A DNA stretch of 64,000 nt from DAOUJW01 sp965218945 (lineage in GTDB: Bacteria > Chloroflexota > Dehalococcoidia > Lucifugimonadales > UBA2985), in the NCBI GenBank assembly GCA_965218945.1, contig OZ244718.1, positions 2,666,001 to 2,730,000 on the forward strand, in the 5' to 3' direction. Positions 1 through 7,781 of this stretch are shown here, piece by piece; within the stretch, counting starts at the first letter, position 1, and each line of letters begins with the position of its first letter. The position numbers were made by a program, and so were the translations under genes. A model generated the notes under the pieces. That model made no database searches. It saw only the letters and a program-made list of their open reading frames with translations, and was not told the origin of the DNA.

Positions 1-593
1 TTGTCCTCAAGCACCGTAATGGCGGGGGACGTGGAAGCGCCGGTTACCTGGAGGACCCCCTGCGGGATCGTGACTGATTCAGCCACTGCGAGGGTCACGC
101 CGCTTGCCAACGACCCCACTATCGCTACCACCCCGTCGATGCTCACAAGCGCTCGGGCGGCGTCGACTCCTTGCACCGGGTTCACGCCGGTGTCCTTCTC
201 AATAACCTCGATCTGAGCGCCGTATATGCCTCCGGCATCGTTGATGTGCTTGGCAGCCAGGTTGACCGCGTTGAGGTGTGTTTCGCCGAAGTAGGAGAGG
301 GAGCCCGTGAAGGCGTTTAGATGCCCAATAACCAGCGGGTCCGTCAACATCATGGCCGTCGGGTCCATCATGGCCTCGGTCGCCGTGGGATCCGGCATCG
401 TGGCCCCAGTAGCCGTGGGATCCGGCATCATGGCCTCGGTAGCCGTGGGATCCGGCATCATGGCCTCGGTAGCCGGACTGGTGGCGGTGGGGTCTTCCTC
501 ACCATTGCACGCCATAGCGACCATCAGCATGGTGACAACCAAAACGGCGATGAGTTTCCTAGAGGCAATACTGGAATTCAAATGCTTCAACAT
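1..593 (-). CDS. Branched-chain amino-acid type ABC substrate-binding lipoprotein (partial)
   Basis: This gene runs off the left edge, so only about 197 N-terminal residues are visible. It encodes a type 1 periplasmic binding lipoprotein of the LivK/Peripla_BP_6 family, which captures amino acids or related solutes outside the membrane for an ABC importer. Residues 1-28 form a lipoprotein signal ending in A-M-A-C with Cys29 as the lipidated residue. A linker of repeated MMPDPTATEA-like units follows (about residues 38-78). The mature fold starts at DPLVIGHLNAFTGSLSYFGE and continues through a typical AINDAGG-like segment (HINDAGGIYG). The ATG is preceded by a strong AGGAGGT Shine-Dalgarno site. 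The family is clear, but the substrate cannot be told from this part. Confidence 0.9.
   Translation of the reverse strand, partial: MLKHLNSSIASRKLIAVLVVTMLMVAMACNGEEDPTATSPATEAMMPDPTATEAMMPDPTATGATMPDPTATEAMMDPTAMMLTDPLVIGHLNAFTGSLSYFGETHLNAVNLAAKHINDAGGIYGAQIEVIEKDTGVNPVQGVDAARALVSIDGVVAIVGSLASGVTLAVAESVTIPQGVLQVTGASTSPAITVLED
361..480 (-). repeat. Four tandem 30-bp in-frame repeats coding the lipoprotein linker
   Basis: Four consecutive 30-nt units sit at 361-390, 391-420, 421-450 and 451-480; the last diverges at its end. Each encodes ten residues of the type MMPDPTATEA. The period is a multiple of three, so unit gain or loss keeps the frame. The repeats form the flexible spacer between the lipid anchor and the binding domain. 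Confidence 0.9.
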
Positions 594-654
594 TGTTACC
601 TCCTGAGACACATTTCACCAACTTCACACGATACGCGATGAAATTCCACATCGT

Positions 655-683
655 ATTATAGCACTGCGTCCTTTAATCGTACA
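655..683 (-). promoter_or_regulatory. Candidate promoter of the binding-lipoprotein gene
   Basis: A perfect -10 hexamer TATAAT lies on the minus strand at 660-655, about 60 bases upstream of the ATG at 593. The -35 position at 683-678 reads TGTACG and is weak. Spacing is 17 bases. Confidence 0.55.
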
Positions 684-957
684 CATTCTTACGAGGCGCT
701 ACGGCACATAAGCGTGGCAGCGCTGTGAGGAATGTTTACGGTGGGTCCGTCTACTTTACTCAGGATTGCTCGTCGAACAATATGAACAGGCGCGACAACG
801 GTTAGCTTCGCCGACATACGCCATAGATGCTTCGCTTTGCTCGTCATGACATTGATGCCGCGGCCCCGACTCCCCCCTTGGACGTCTTGGGCGTGAGCGG
901 GTTATCGTGCAAACTGCTTTCCAGCCACCCGCACTGCCTCGCGTTACGAGTCTGGCG

Positions 958-997
958 TTGGTCTAGTTCGCGCGTGCTATACTTATCATGTATAAGT
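958..997 (+). promoter_or_regulatory. Candidate promoter with an overlapping inverted repeat
   Basis: TTGGTC (958-963) and TATACT (978-983) resemble -35 and -10 boxes, although the 14-base spacing is short. A perfect 6-bp inverted repeat, ACTTAT-CATGT-ATAAGT at 981-997, overlaps the -10 box and the start of the transcript. That is a position where a repressor could act. The leader to the ATG at 1057 would be about 65 bases. Confidence 0.35.
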
Positions 998-1056
998 GTC
1001 CATATTTGGGCCTGATAGTATCGGTTCTCCCCGGAGGAGGCGGAAGGAGTGTCTAT

Positions 1057-2106
1057 ATGGGTATCCAATGGTGGCTGCGCCTGGTGGGGCTGCCGCTTGC
1101 CGGGCTGGGTGGATGGGTGTTGGGATTGTGGGTTGGGGCGTCGGTGGACGAGCAGGCTCCCGTTCCGTGGGGCCTGGGAGGAATGCTGACCGGAGGCGTC
1201 ATCGGTCTGGCTGTAACTCCCTATCTTGTTCTCACGCCAATCCGATGGACTCGCAGGGTCTTCATCGATATGAGCTTCAGCACGCTGGTGTCGGGAACTC
1301 TGGGCCTGGTAGTGGGTCTGGTTGTAGCAGCGCTTATTTCGGCAAGTCTCTCCAAACTGCCCGGCTGGCCCGGTGTGGCCGCTCCCATTGGCCTGAGCGT
1401 CATTCTCGGCTCCCTGGGCATGGTGGTCATGCTATTGCGTGAGCGCGACCTTGCCCCGATTCTCCAGGACCGCTCCCGCCGGGGTGGCCAGGCCGGACGA
1501 TTCAGCGCCAACGGGCGCGTCCTGATGGACACCAGCGCCATAATCGACGGCAGGATAGCAGACATCAGCAAGACGGGCTTCGTGAATGGCACAATGGTCA
1601 TCCCCAGGTTTGTCCTGGATGAGCTGCGACACATCGCAGATTCCAGCGACTCACTCAGGCGCACCCGCGGACGCAGGGGCTTGGAGATGCTAAACAAGCT
1701 GCGAAACGAGACGGACGTGCCCATCCAGGTCCTGGACGAGGACATCAGCGAGGTCTCGGAGGTGGACGGCAAGTTGGTGGTTATGGCCAAAAACCTCCGG
1801 GCGCCTATACTTACCACCGACTACAACCTGAACCGCGTCGCCGAGTTACAGGGTGTAAAGGTGCTCAACATCAATGAGCTGGCCAACGCCCTCAAGCCTG
1901 TGGTGATTCCGGGCGAGGAGATGATGGTGAGGGTTATCCAGGAAGGGAGAGAGACTGGTCAGGGAGTCGCCTTCCTGGACGATGGCACTATGGTGGTGAT
2001 AGAGGGCGGCAAGAAGTTCATCAACTCCCACCTGGACGTATCCATAACCAGGGTGCTCCAGACGGCTGCGGGTCGCATCATCTTTGCCCAGCCCAGCGCG
2101 ACCTAG
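1057..2106 (+). CDS. Membrane-anchored PIN/TRAM domain protein (YacL family)
   Basis: This is a putative RNA-binding nuclease-fold protein of 349 residues. The N-terminal part (about residues 5-130) holds four hydrophobic membrane segments. A PIN domain follows from about residue 155, opening with VLMDTSAIIDGRIADI, whose aspartates belong to the metal site; other acidic residues appear in LDEL and TTDYNL. The C-terminal 60 residues (about 285-345) match a TRAM domain. The ATG at 1057 is chosen over an in-frame ATG at 988 because GGAAGGA lies 8 bases before it and the first membrane segment then starts at once. It is followed after 9 bases by ispD, an arrangement seen in many bacteria with yacL-ispD. 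Its exact substrate is unknown. Confidence 0.9.
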   Translation: MGIQWWLRLVGLPLAGLGGWVLGLWVGASVDEQAPVPWGLGGMLTGGVIGLAVTPYLVLTPIRWTRRVFIDMSFSTLVSGTLGLVVGLVVAALISASLSKLPGWPGVAAPIGLSVILGSLGMVVMLLRERDLAPILQDRSRRGGQAGRFSANGRVLMDTSAIIDGRIADISKTGFVNGTMVIPRFVLDELRHIADSSDSLRRTRGRRGLEMLNKLRNETDVPIQVLDEDISEVSEVDGKLVVMAKNLRAPILTTDYNLNRVAELQGVKVLNINELANALKPVVIPGEEMMVRVIQEGRETGQGVAFLDDGTMVVIEGGKKFINSHLDVSITRVLQTAAGRIIFAQPSAT

Positions 2107-2115
2107 GGTGCAGCC

Positions 2116-2829
2116 GTGAGCCCAGACCCTTTGCCGGAGGGCGGACAGGAGCCCGGATCGAGTGTCGTCATTGTCGCTGCCGGCGTAAGCCGGCGAATGG
2201 TGGACGTGGACAAGGTATTCGCGCCGCTTCTGGGGAAGCCCCTCATTGCTCACACCGTCGCGCCCTTCGAGGATTGTCCGCAGGTGGGGGAGATTGTCCT
2301 GGTGCTGCATCGGGACAACCTGGAGCGGGGCCGCCGGTTGGTTGAGGTGGAAGGGTGGCGGAAGGTGAGCCAGGTGTGTCCCGGAGGCGAAAGACGGCAG
2401 GATTCGGTCAAGGCGGGGTTGGACAGCCTGTCGCCCTGCCGGTGGGTCATGGTGCACGATGGGGCGAGGCCCTGCGTAACGCAGGACACACTCCGGCGAT
2501 GCATACAGGAAGCGGAGCACACCGGGGCCGCCATACCAACCGTGCCCGTCAACGACACCGTGAAGAAGGTGGACGCGGAGGGAATCGTAGTCAGCACGGT
2601 CCCGAGGGAGGAACTGCGGGCGGTCCAGACACCCCAGGTCTTCCGATACGACCTTCTCCGGAAGGCGTACCAGGGCGATCTGGACGAGGTTACAGACGAC
2701 GCCTCTCTGGTGGAGAAGCTGGGGCATGAGGTTAGGGTGTTCGACGGGTCTCCCGACAACATCAAGATAACCACGCAAATCGACCTGCTGCTGGCCGAGG
2801 CTATCCTTCGCAACCGGGCCGGTCGGTAG
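2116..2829 (+). CDS. ispD: 2-C-methyl-D-erythritol 4-phosphate cytidylyltransferase
   Basis: IspD joins CTP and 2-C-methyl-D-erythritol 4-phosphate to make CDP-methylerythritol, the third step of the non-mevalonate isoprenoid pathway, in the cytosol. The 237-residue length suits the family. The nucleotide-binding motif AAGVSRRM is near residue 21, with HDGARP, TDDASLVE and NIKIT further along, in the usual order. The start is a GTG without a strong Shine-Dalgarno site, 9 bases after the PIN/TRAM gene, so coupled translation is likely. ispF follows after 13 bases; the two catalyse non-adjacent steps of the same pathway and are often neighbours. Confidence 0.97.
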   Translation: MSPDPLPEGGQEPGSSVVIVAAGVSRRMVDVDKVFAPLLGKPLIAHTVAPFEDCPQVGEIVLVLHRDNLERGRRLVEVEGWRKVSQVCPGGERRQDSVKAGLDSLSPCRWVMVHDGARPCVTQDTLRRCIQEAEHTGAAIPTVPVNDTVKKVDAEGIVVSTVPREELRAVQTPQVFRYDLLRKAYQGDLDEVTDDASLVEKLGHEVRVFDGSPDNIKITTQIDLLLAEAILRNRAGR

Positions 2830-2842
2830 CTGGGGAGCGTTC

Positions 2843-3325
2843 ATGGCAGTCCGCGCCGGCATAGGGTACGATGTTCACAAGCTGGAGCCGGGCATCCCGC
2901 TATGGCTTGGAGGCGTCCGCGTGGAGTTCGAGGCGGGTCTGGCGGGACATAGCGATGGGGATGTCCTGGTGCACGCGCTGGTCGATGCCATGCTCGGAGC
3001 AGCGGGGTTGGGAGACATCGGCACATACTTCCCGTCATCCGATCCGCAGTATCGCGGCGCGCCCAGCCTCATGTTTTTGAGAGAAGTCGCCGATCTACTG
3101 GAGCGGCAAGGGTGGCAGGCGGTAAACCTGGATGCTACAATAGTCGCCGAACGCCCAAGGCTGGCTCCTTACGTACAGAGTATGCGCGAAAAGATTGCCG
3201 AATCAACGGGGCTGTCCCCGTTACAAGTGAATATAAAGTGCACCACCTCCGACGGTCTGGGGTTTCCGGGCCGTGGCGAGGGCATTGGGGCATTGGCCAT
3301 CGCCACCGTTGAGGCGAACGGATGA
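2843..3325 (+). CDS. ispF: 2-C-methyl-D-erythritol 2,4-cyclodiphosphate synthase
   Basis: IspF cyclises CDP-methylerythritol 2-phosphate to methylerythritol 2,4-cyclodiphosphate, releasing CMP, as a zinc-dependent homotrimer. At 160 residues it has the normal size. Visible hallmarks are the metal-binding GYDVH near residue 8, HSDGDVLVHA near residue 36 and the DIGTYFP loop. The C-terminal part holds KCTTSDGLGFPGRGEG, typical of the family. The start ATG lies 13 bases after ispD. The stop overlaps the start of cysS by 4 bases (ATGA), so the run from the PIN/TRAM gene to cysS is probably one transcript. Confidence 0.97.
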   Translation: MAVRAGIGYDVHKLEPGIPLWLGGVRVEFEAGLAGHSDGDVLVHALVDAMLGAAGLGDIGTYFPSSDPQYRGAPSLMFLREVADLLERQGWQAVNLDATIVAERPRLAPYVQSMREKIAESTGLSPLQVNIKCTTSDGLGFPGRGEGIGALAIATVEANG

Positions 3326-4704
3326 GGCTGTACGACACCCTCTCCGGCGAAAAGCGCGATTTCGCTCCCCTTGGGGAGAAGGTGAGCATGTACGTATGCG
3401 GCCCCAACCTGTACGGCCCGTGCCACATAGGTCACGCCCTGTCCTACATCGTTTTTGACGTGCTGCGCCGCTACCTGGAACACCGGGACTACAAGGTCCA
3501 TCACGTACAGAACTTCACTGACATCGAAGACCGCATCATTGAGGTGTCCCAGAGAGACGACCTAAGCATAAGTGAGCTGGCGGAGCGCTACATCCAGCGC
3601 TTTCACCAGGAGATGGACGCCCTGGGCATCATGCGCGCCCACGACTACCCGCGAGCGACGGACTACATCGACCGCATGATAGAGATAGTCCAGCGCCTCA
3701 TTTCCAACGGGCACGCGTACGCCCTCGACGGAGACGTCTACTTCCGCGTCCGCGCCTTCGAGTCGTACGGGCAGCTCTCCAGACGTCCCCTGGATGAGAT
3801 GATGTCCGGCACGCGCGTAGAAGTAGACGAGCGCAAGGAAGACCCCATGGACTTCGCTCTGTGGAAATCGTCCAAAGACGGGGAGCCGGCCTGGCCCAGT
3901 CCCTGGGGTGCTGGACGCCCCGGCTGGCACATAGAGTGTTCGGCCATGTCCCTGAGCCTGTTGGGAGACCACGTCGACATACACGGCGGCGGTCAGGACG
4001 TCATATTCCCGCACCACGAGAACGAGATAGCCCAGTCGGAGGTGTACACCGGGAAGGCTCCCTTCGTCCGCTTCTGGGTTCACAACGGCCTTCTGCGTCT
4101 CCAGGAGGGAGACGAGGAGAAGATGACCCGCCACCGGGGGAACATTGTCAGCTGCCAGCAGATACTGGAGCAGTACAATCCCGACGCCATACGCCTTTTC
4201 CTGCTCTCATCCCACTACAGAAGCCCCATCACGTACACCGACGATGGCATTGCCTCCGCCGAAAGGGCTCTTGAGCGCCTGACCAATGCCCTTCGCGTTG
4301 CTCCATCGGACGCTGCGAATGCGTCGATGGATGCGGCCCCTTTCCGGGACCGCTTCCGCGCCGCAATGGACGACGACCTGAACACGCCCCAGGCCATAGC
4401 CACCCTCTTCGATATGGCGCGAGAGATAAACCGCGACCGGGAGACGGGCATGGACGTAGGAGAGGCGCAGGAGGCGCTGCGGGAGATGGCCTCCGTATTG
4501 GGGCTGTCTCTGGAAGAGCGCCACAGTTCAGGAGGCGCCGAGGTCGACGCCTTCGTCGACCTTCTGGTGGAGACCCGCTCCCAGTTGCGCGCCGAGCGAA
4601 ACTGGAAGCAGGCGGACGCCATTCGGGACCGCCTGGAGGAGTTGGGAGTGGTGATGGAGGACTCCTCCGCAGGTACGCAGTGGCGGTTCAGAGGCCCTCA
4701 GTGA
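3322..4704 (+). CDS. cysS: Cysteinyl-tRNA synthetase
   Basis: CysRS charges tRNA-Cys with cysteine. The 460-residue class I enzyme shows MYVCGPNLYGPCHIGHA (HIGH motif at 35-38, with the zinc-ligand Cys in the preceding CGP), NFTDIEDRII, and WHIECSAM with the following HGGGQDVIFPHHENE zinc and adenylate segments. The second signature, normally KMSKS, reads KMTRH at about 267-271 followed by RGNIV. The lysine and methionine are kept but the second lysine is not. The start overlaps the ispF stop (ATGA). tRNA-Cys itself is at 20,977-21,052 in this window. Identity is secure; the altered KMSKS loop is discussed in the findings. Confidence 0.96.
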   Translation: MRLYDTLSGEKRDFAPLGEKVSMYVCGPNLYGPCHIGHALSYIVFDVLRRYLEHRDYKVHHVQNFTDIEDRIIEVSQRDDLSISELAERYIQRFHQEMDALGIMRAHDYPRATDYIDRMIEIVQRLISNGHAYALDGDVYFRVRAFESYGQLSRRPLDEMMSGTRVEVDERKEDPMDFALWKSSKDGEPAWPSPWGAGRPGWHIECSAMSLSLLGDHVDIHGGGQDVIFPHHENEIAQSEVYTGKAPFVRFWVHNGLLRLQEGDEEKMTRHRGNIVSCQQILEQYNPDAIRLFLLSSHYRSPITYTDDGIASAERALERLTNALRVAPSDAANASMDAAPFRDRFRAAMDDDLNTPQAIATLFDMAREINRDRETGMDVGEAQEALREMASVLGLSLEERHSSGGAEVDAFVDLLVETRSQLRAERNWKQADAIRDRLEELGVVMEDSSAGTQWRFRGPQ

Positions 4705-4743
4705 TTCACCTACGACCTCGGCTTGAATCGTAAGGAGTCTGCG

Positions 4744-6159
4744 GTGATATTGCAGTCTGTTGAGGCAGACCTCAAGCGCATCGTTGGGCCGGAGAACGTA
4801 CTCCTGGACGAGCCTTCCATAGCGGCCTACTCGATGGACGCCTTTGGCCGCTGGCGGGGCGAGCCGCTGGACTCCAACGCGCCACGAGTGTTCGCGGCGG
4901 TGCGCCCCGGCTCCACAGAAGAGGTCGCGGAGATTGTCAGCCTGGCCTGTCTGGAGAGCATACCCATCGTGCCATACGGCGGCGGCACGGGCGTAGCCGG
5001 CGCGGTGACTCCCCTCAGGGGTGGCATAGCCGTGGACCTGAAGCGGATGAACCGCATCCTGGAGATAAGCCCGGAAGACAGGACGGCGACCGTAGAGGCG
5101 GGCGTAATCCTTGGAGACCTGAACGATGCCCTCGGCAGAGAGGGCTTCATGCTGGGACACGATCCTTACAGCGTACCCATAGCCACTATTGGCGGCGCCA
5201 TATCCACAAACGGCGTGGGTTACAGGGCCGCCAAGTACGGCTCAATGGGTGAGCAGGTGCTGGGCCTGGAAGTGGTCCTTCCCAACGGAGAGACGCTCCG
5301 CACCAAGGCCGTGCCCAAGATGTCCGCAGGTCCTTCGCTTCACCCGCTGTTCATAGGAGCGGAGGGCGTTCTGGGCGTCATAACCAGGGCCACCCTCAGA
5401 GTCTTCCGCCTTCCCGAGACCCGCGTCTTCAAGTCCTTCACGTTCCCTGAGTTCGAGGACGGGTTCCATGCAATGCTGGAGATGTTCTCCCTGGGACTGA
5501 GGCCCGCCCTAATCGACGTCAGCGAAGAGCCTCTCTATTCGGCCGATGGCGCCGAAGAGTCGTCCACGGTGTTGATGTACCTGGTCTTTGAGGGGTACGC
5601 AGAGGAGGTGGAGGCCCAGGTTGCCAGGACGCTGAAGGTGTGCCTGGCCTCAGAGGGCAAGGACGTTGGCCCGGAGCCGGCTCAGCGATACTGGGACACC
5701 CGCCACGACTCCGCCTACAGCTACAAGGAGAGGTTCCTGTCCGGCAAGCCTGTGGAACGATCCACGCGGGGCTGGCCCAGGACTACCGACTACCCCCACG
5801 TCGCCCTTCCCGCATCCAGGGTGCTGGAGTACCGGCGCCACTGCCGAGAGCTGGCAGCTGAGCGCGGCCTGCACGTGAGGGAGTACTCGCTTTGGACGCA
5901 GCCGGAACTCTTCTCGATGATCCTGGTGGACGTAGCGATGGAGGAGAGGGGCGAACCTGGGCAGCTGGCCCGAACGTCGGACGAGGCGCTTTCTCTGGCG
6001 CAGGACATGGGCGGCTCAATGGAGTACGTCCACGGTGTTGGCATAAAGCTGGTCCACCTGGCGCCCCGTGAGTTGGGAAGCGGCCTGGAAGCGCTGCGCA
6101 GCATAAAGTCGGCTCTGGATCCCAACAACATTATGAACCCGGGCAAGCTGGGTCTTTAG
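4744..6159 (+). CDS. FAD-linked oxidase (GlcD / alkyl-DHAP synthase-like)
   Basis: This is a flavoprotein of the vanillyl-alcohol-oxidase superfamily with about 471 residues. The N-terminal PCMH-type FAD domain shows PYGGGTGVAGAVTP and VDLKRMNRILEI, then TVEAGVILGDLN and a GGAISTNGVG flavin loop; a FAD-oxidase C-terminal cap follows, ending with DPNNIMNPGKLG. Such proteins oxidise 2-hydroxy acids (glycolate, D-lactate) or act in ether-lipid synthesis; the substrate is not decided by sequence. I chose the GTG at 4744 because AAGGAG lies 6 bases before it; an in-frame TTG at 4723 has no such site. It is 39 bases after cysS and 9 bases before a small membrane-protein gene with its own AGGAGG. 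Confidence 0.88.
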   Translation: MILQSVEADLKRIVGPENVLLDEPSIAAYSMDAFGRWRGEPLDSNAPRVFAAVRPGSTEEVAEIVSLACLESIPIVPYGGGTGVAGAVTPLRGGIAVDLKRMNRILEISPEDRTATVEAGVILGDLNDALGREGFMLGHDPYSVPIATIGGAISTNGVGYRAAKYGSMGEQVLGLEVVLPNGETLRTKAVPKMSAGPSLHPLFIGAEGVLGVITRATLRVFRLPETRVFKSFTFPEFEDGFHAMLEMFSLGLRPALIDVSEEPLYSADGAEESSTVLMYLVFEGYAEEVEAQVARTLKVCLASEGKDVGPEPAQRYWDTRHDSAYSYKERFLSGKPVERSTRGWPRTTDYPHVALPASRVLEYRRHCRELAAERGLHVREYSLWTQPELFSMILVDVAMEERGEPGQLARTSDEALSLAQDMGGSMEYVHGVGIKLVHLAPRELGSGLEALRSIKSALDPNNIMNPGKLGL

Positions 6160-6168
6160 GAGGTCTGG

Positions 6169-6381
6169 ATGGGATCGACAGCCCTGCGGACGGCGGTGTT
6201 CCTCATCATCGCGGTGGGGCTCATCCTGGGTGGAATACTGATATACAAGTTCTTCCTGAACATCTTCGAGATCTACGAAGTGCCTCTGCTGATAAGGCTT
6301 GCCGTAGTCGCCGGCGGCCTTGGGTTCGTGGTAATCCTCTTTTACGTTCTCTGGGAGAAGTTGCGCAATATGAAAGGGTAG
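6169..6381 (+). CDS. Small two-helix membrane protein, function unknown
   Basis: This 70-residue protein has two hydrophobic stretches, about residues 9-30 and 39-60, with a basic C-terminus (EKLRNMKG), so it is probably a small inner-membrane protein with two helices. I recognise no family. AGGAGG at 6158-6163 overlaps the stop of the FAD oxidase and sits 5 bases before the ATG, which shows that it is translated and transcribed with that gene. Confidence 0.75.
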   Translation: MGSTALRTAVFLIIAVGLILGGILIYKFFLNIFEIYEVPLLIRLAVVAGGLGFVVILFYVLWEKLRNMKG

Positions 6382-6401
6382 CAGTTCGAAGATAGAGACT
6401 G

Positions 6402-6497
6402 ATGATAATTGTGACTACGGATGAGATAGAGGGCGTTCAGATAACCAGGGTGGCGGGGCTGGTGCGCGGGACGGCGGTGGTCGTGGATCAGGACTAG
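6402..6497 (+). pseudogene. Truncated YbjQ-family (DUF74) remnant
   Basis: A 31-codon reading frame begins MIIVTTDEIEGVQITRVAGL and continues VRG-T, then stops after VVVDQD. This matches only the first two strands of the YbjQ / heavy-metal-binding family, whose members are normally about 105 residues. No continuation is visible in any frame before the next gene at 6535. There is no good Shine-Dalgarno site. I read it as an N-terminal fragment left by a deletion, though a true miniprotein cannot be excluded. Confidence 0.55.
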
Positions 6498-6534
6498 CCG
6501 CTTCCCACTCAAGCTGGGGCTGCAGGAGGCGTCG

Positions 6535-6648
6535 ATGGGCGATGTAGCCTTGAAAGTGGTCTTGAGAACGGTCTACTTTCTAATAGTGTCGGCACTCCTA
6601 CTATTGCCTGCCATAGTACTACTAAGCCTTCTATTCGGGCGCGACTAG
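6535..6648 (+). CDS. 37-residue single-helix membrane miniprotein
   Basis: A 37-codon frame encodes a protein that is mostly one hydrophobic helix (about residues 13-34) framed by MGDVALK at the start and FGRD at the end. AGGAGG at 6524-6529 lies 5 bases before the ATG, which is unusually good support for so short a frame. Function is unknown. It follows two other very short frames (6169 and 6402), so this stretch is a run of miniature genes. Confidence 0.6.
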   Translation: MGDVALKVVLRTVYFLIVSALLLLPAIVLLSLLFGRD

Positions 6649-6697
6649 CCGTACTTGCCATTAACGGCGCCTTAAAGCAGTATCACCCTCCAGCTGC

Positions 6698-7531
6698 TCA
6701 TCGCCGCAGCTCCACAATCACCTCGTCGCCCACTTCGACCCCAAGCTCCCGCGCCGCGTTGCCATTCCTGACCGCCAACTCAAGGCTCCCGTGGCTCCCG
6801 ACGATAGCCAGGGTGTCCGGCCCTTCCTGATACGACCTGCTTATGCCGCGTATACGGCGTCCCTTCACCAGCGCCTCCACGTTCCTCTTCAGGAGCGGTT
6901 CCCCGTCTATGGTCGTTATCAGGTTCCCGTACCCGTCAACGTGGACTACGTGGCCGGCTATGCCGCTCCCGCGCTCCTCCGGATGAGGGATGCACAGGCA
7001 TATCATGGACTCCAGCCGCGCTCCAACTTCTGCTGGCGGTATGCCCAGGGACAGATGCGCCGCCGCGGGCGCAAAGACGTCCCGGCCGTGGAAGGTGTCG
7101 CTTAGGGGCGACAGCCGGAGGCTCTTGTTGGAAAGCTCGTAGGCGGCGTATCCTTCCGGTATGGACACGTCTGCAGGCTCACCGAACCCCTTGCCGCTGA
7201 CGGCCGTTTGATACTCGGCGCTCTCCCTGATTGCGTAGGTCAGGAGCCCGTTGTCCGGGGCCAGGAAACGGCCATCCGGCGAGGTCAGCAGAATGGCTCG
7301 CCTCGATGTCCCCACGCCCGGGTCCACTACAGCTGCGTGGATGGTGTCTTGTGGGAAGAAGCGGTAGGCAGACCCCAGGACATAAGCGCCCTCGAGTACG
7401 TTCTGAGGGGCTATGTGGTGGGAGATGTCAACGAAGGCGGCGTGTGGGTTGATGCGCAGAGCGACTGCCTTCATCTCGGCGACGTATGGGTCGCGCGTGC
7501 CGAAGTCGGTGGTAAGGGTAATCAACGGCAA
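6698..7531 (-). CDS. SAM hydroxide adenosyltransferase (DUF62 family)
   Basis: Members of this family split S-adenosylmethionine with water or hydroxide into adenosine and methionine; relatives are fluorinases and chlorinases. At 277 residues it has the normal length. It shows the N-terminal LTTDFGTRDPYVAEMK, the central VVDPGVGTSRR and APDNGLL motifs, and a C-terminal domain with VHVDGYGNLITT. The likely start is a TTG at 7531 preceded by AGAGG. It is the last gene of a minus-strand run after gatB and secG, 31 bases after secG. The halogenase-specific loop is not recognisable, so the plain hydrolytic activity is the safer call. Confidence 0.9.
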   Translation of the reverse strand: MPLITLTTDFGTRDPYVAEMKAVALRINPHAAFVDISHHIAPQNVLEGAYVLGSAYRFFPQDTIHAAVVDPGVGTSRRAILLTSPDGRFLAPDNGLLTYAIRESAEYQTAVSGKGFGEPADVSIPEGYAAYELSNKSLRLSPLSDTFHGRDVFAPAAAHLSLGIPPAEVGARLESMICLCIPHPEERGSGIAGHVVHVDGYGNLITTIDGEPLLKRNVEALVKGRRIRGISRSYQEGPDTLAIVGSHGSLELAVRNGNAARELGVEVGDEVIVELRR

Positions 7532-7562
7532 TCCGCCTCTACAAACGCAAGGGCCGGAGTGG

Positions 7563-7781
7563 TCAGAAGGGACCTACGACGCTCACAATGGCAATCAGAG
7601 TGAATACGACGGCCAGGGTGATGGTGAGCTGGAACAGCGTCTTCTCAATCCCGCGGCGTGTACGGAAAGACGCTTGCGCAGCACCGAAGAAGCCCGAACC
7701 CTGTCCCCTCACCTGCATGAGGATGACTACTATGAGAAGGACGGACACCATTATCATAGCTATCTGGAAAAAGGACTCCAC
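7563..7781 (-). CDS. secG: Protein-export membrane protein SecG
   Basis: SecG is the small, non-essential subunit of the SecYEG translocon in the cytoplasmic membrane. The 72-residue protein has two hydrophobic helices (about 5-24 and 50-70) linked by a glycine-rich loop with QGSGFFGAAQ and a basic RTRRGIEK, the usual SecG layout. It starts at a GTG whose G is also the last base of the gatB stop codon (TAGTG), so translation is coupled to gatB. Confidence 0.93.
   Translation of the reverse strand: MESFFQIAMIMVSVLLIVVILMQVRGQGSGFFGAAQASFRTRRGIEKTLFQLTITLAVVFTLIAIVSVVGPF

Larger units (their letters stand above)
594..1056. other. Intergenic region between divergent genes
   Basis: No gene is supported here. 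The stretch holds the minus-strand promoter at 655-683, a dispersed repeat of the GCTTCGCTTTGCTCGTCATGAC type at about 828-850 (its translation gives the common MLRFARHD signature), and the promoter and inverted repeat in front of the PIN/TRAM gene at 958-997. Confidence 0.6.

Noticed and set aside
361..480. Repeat array that could suggest a CRISPR
   Set aside because: The 30-bp units are directly adjacent without spacers and encode a regular peptide linker.
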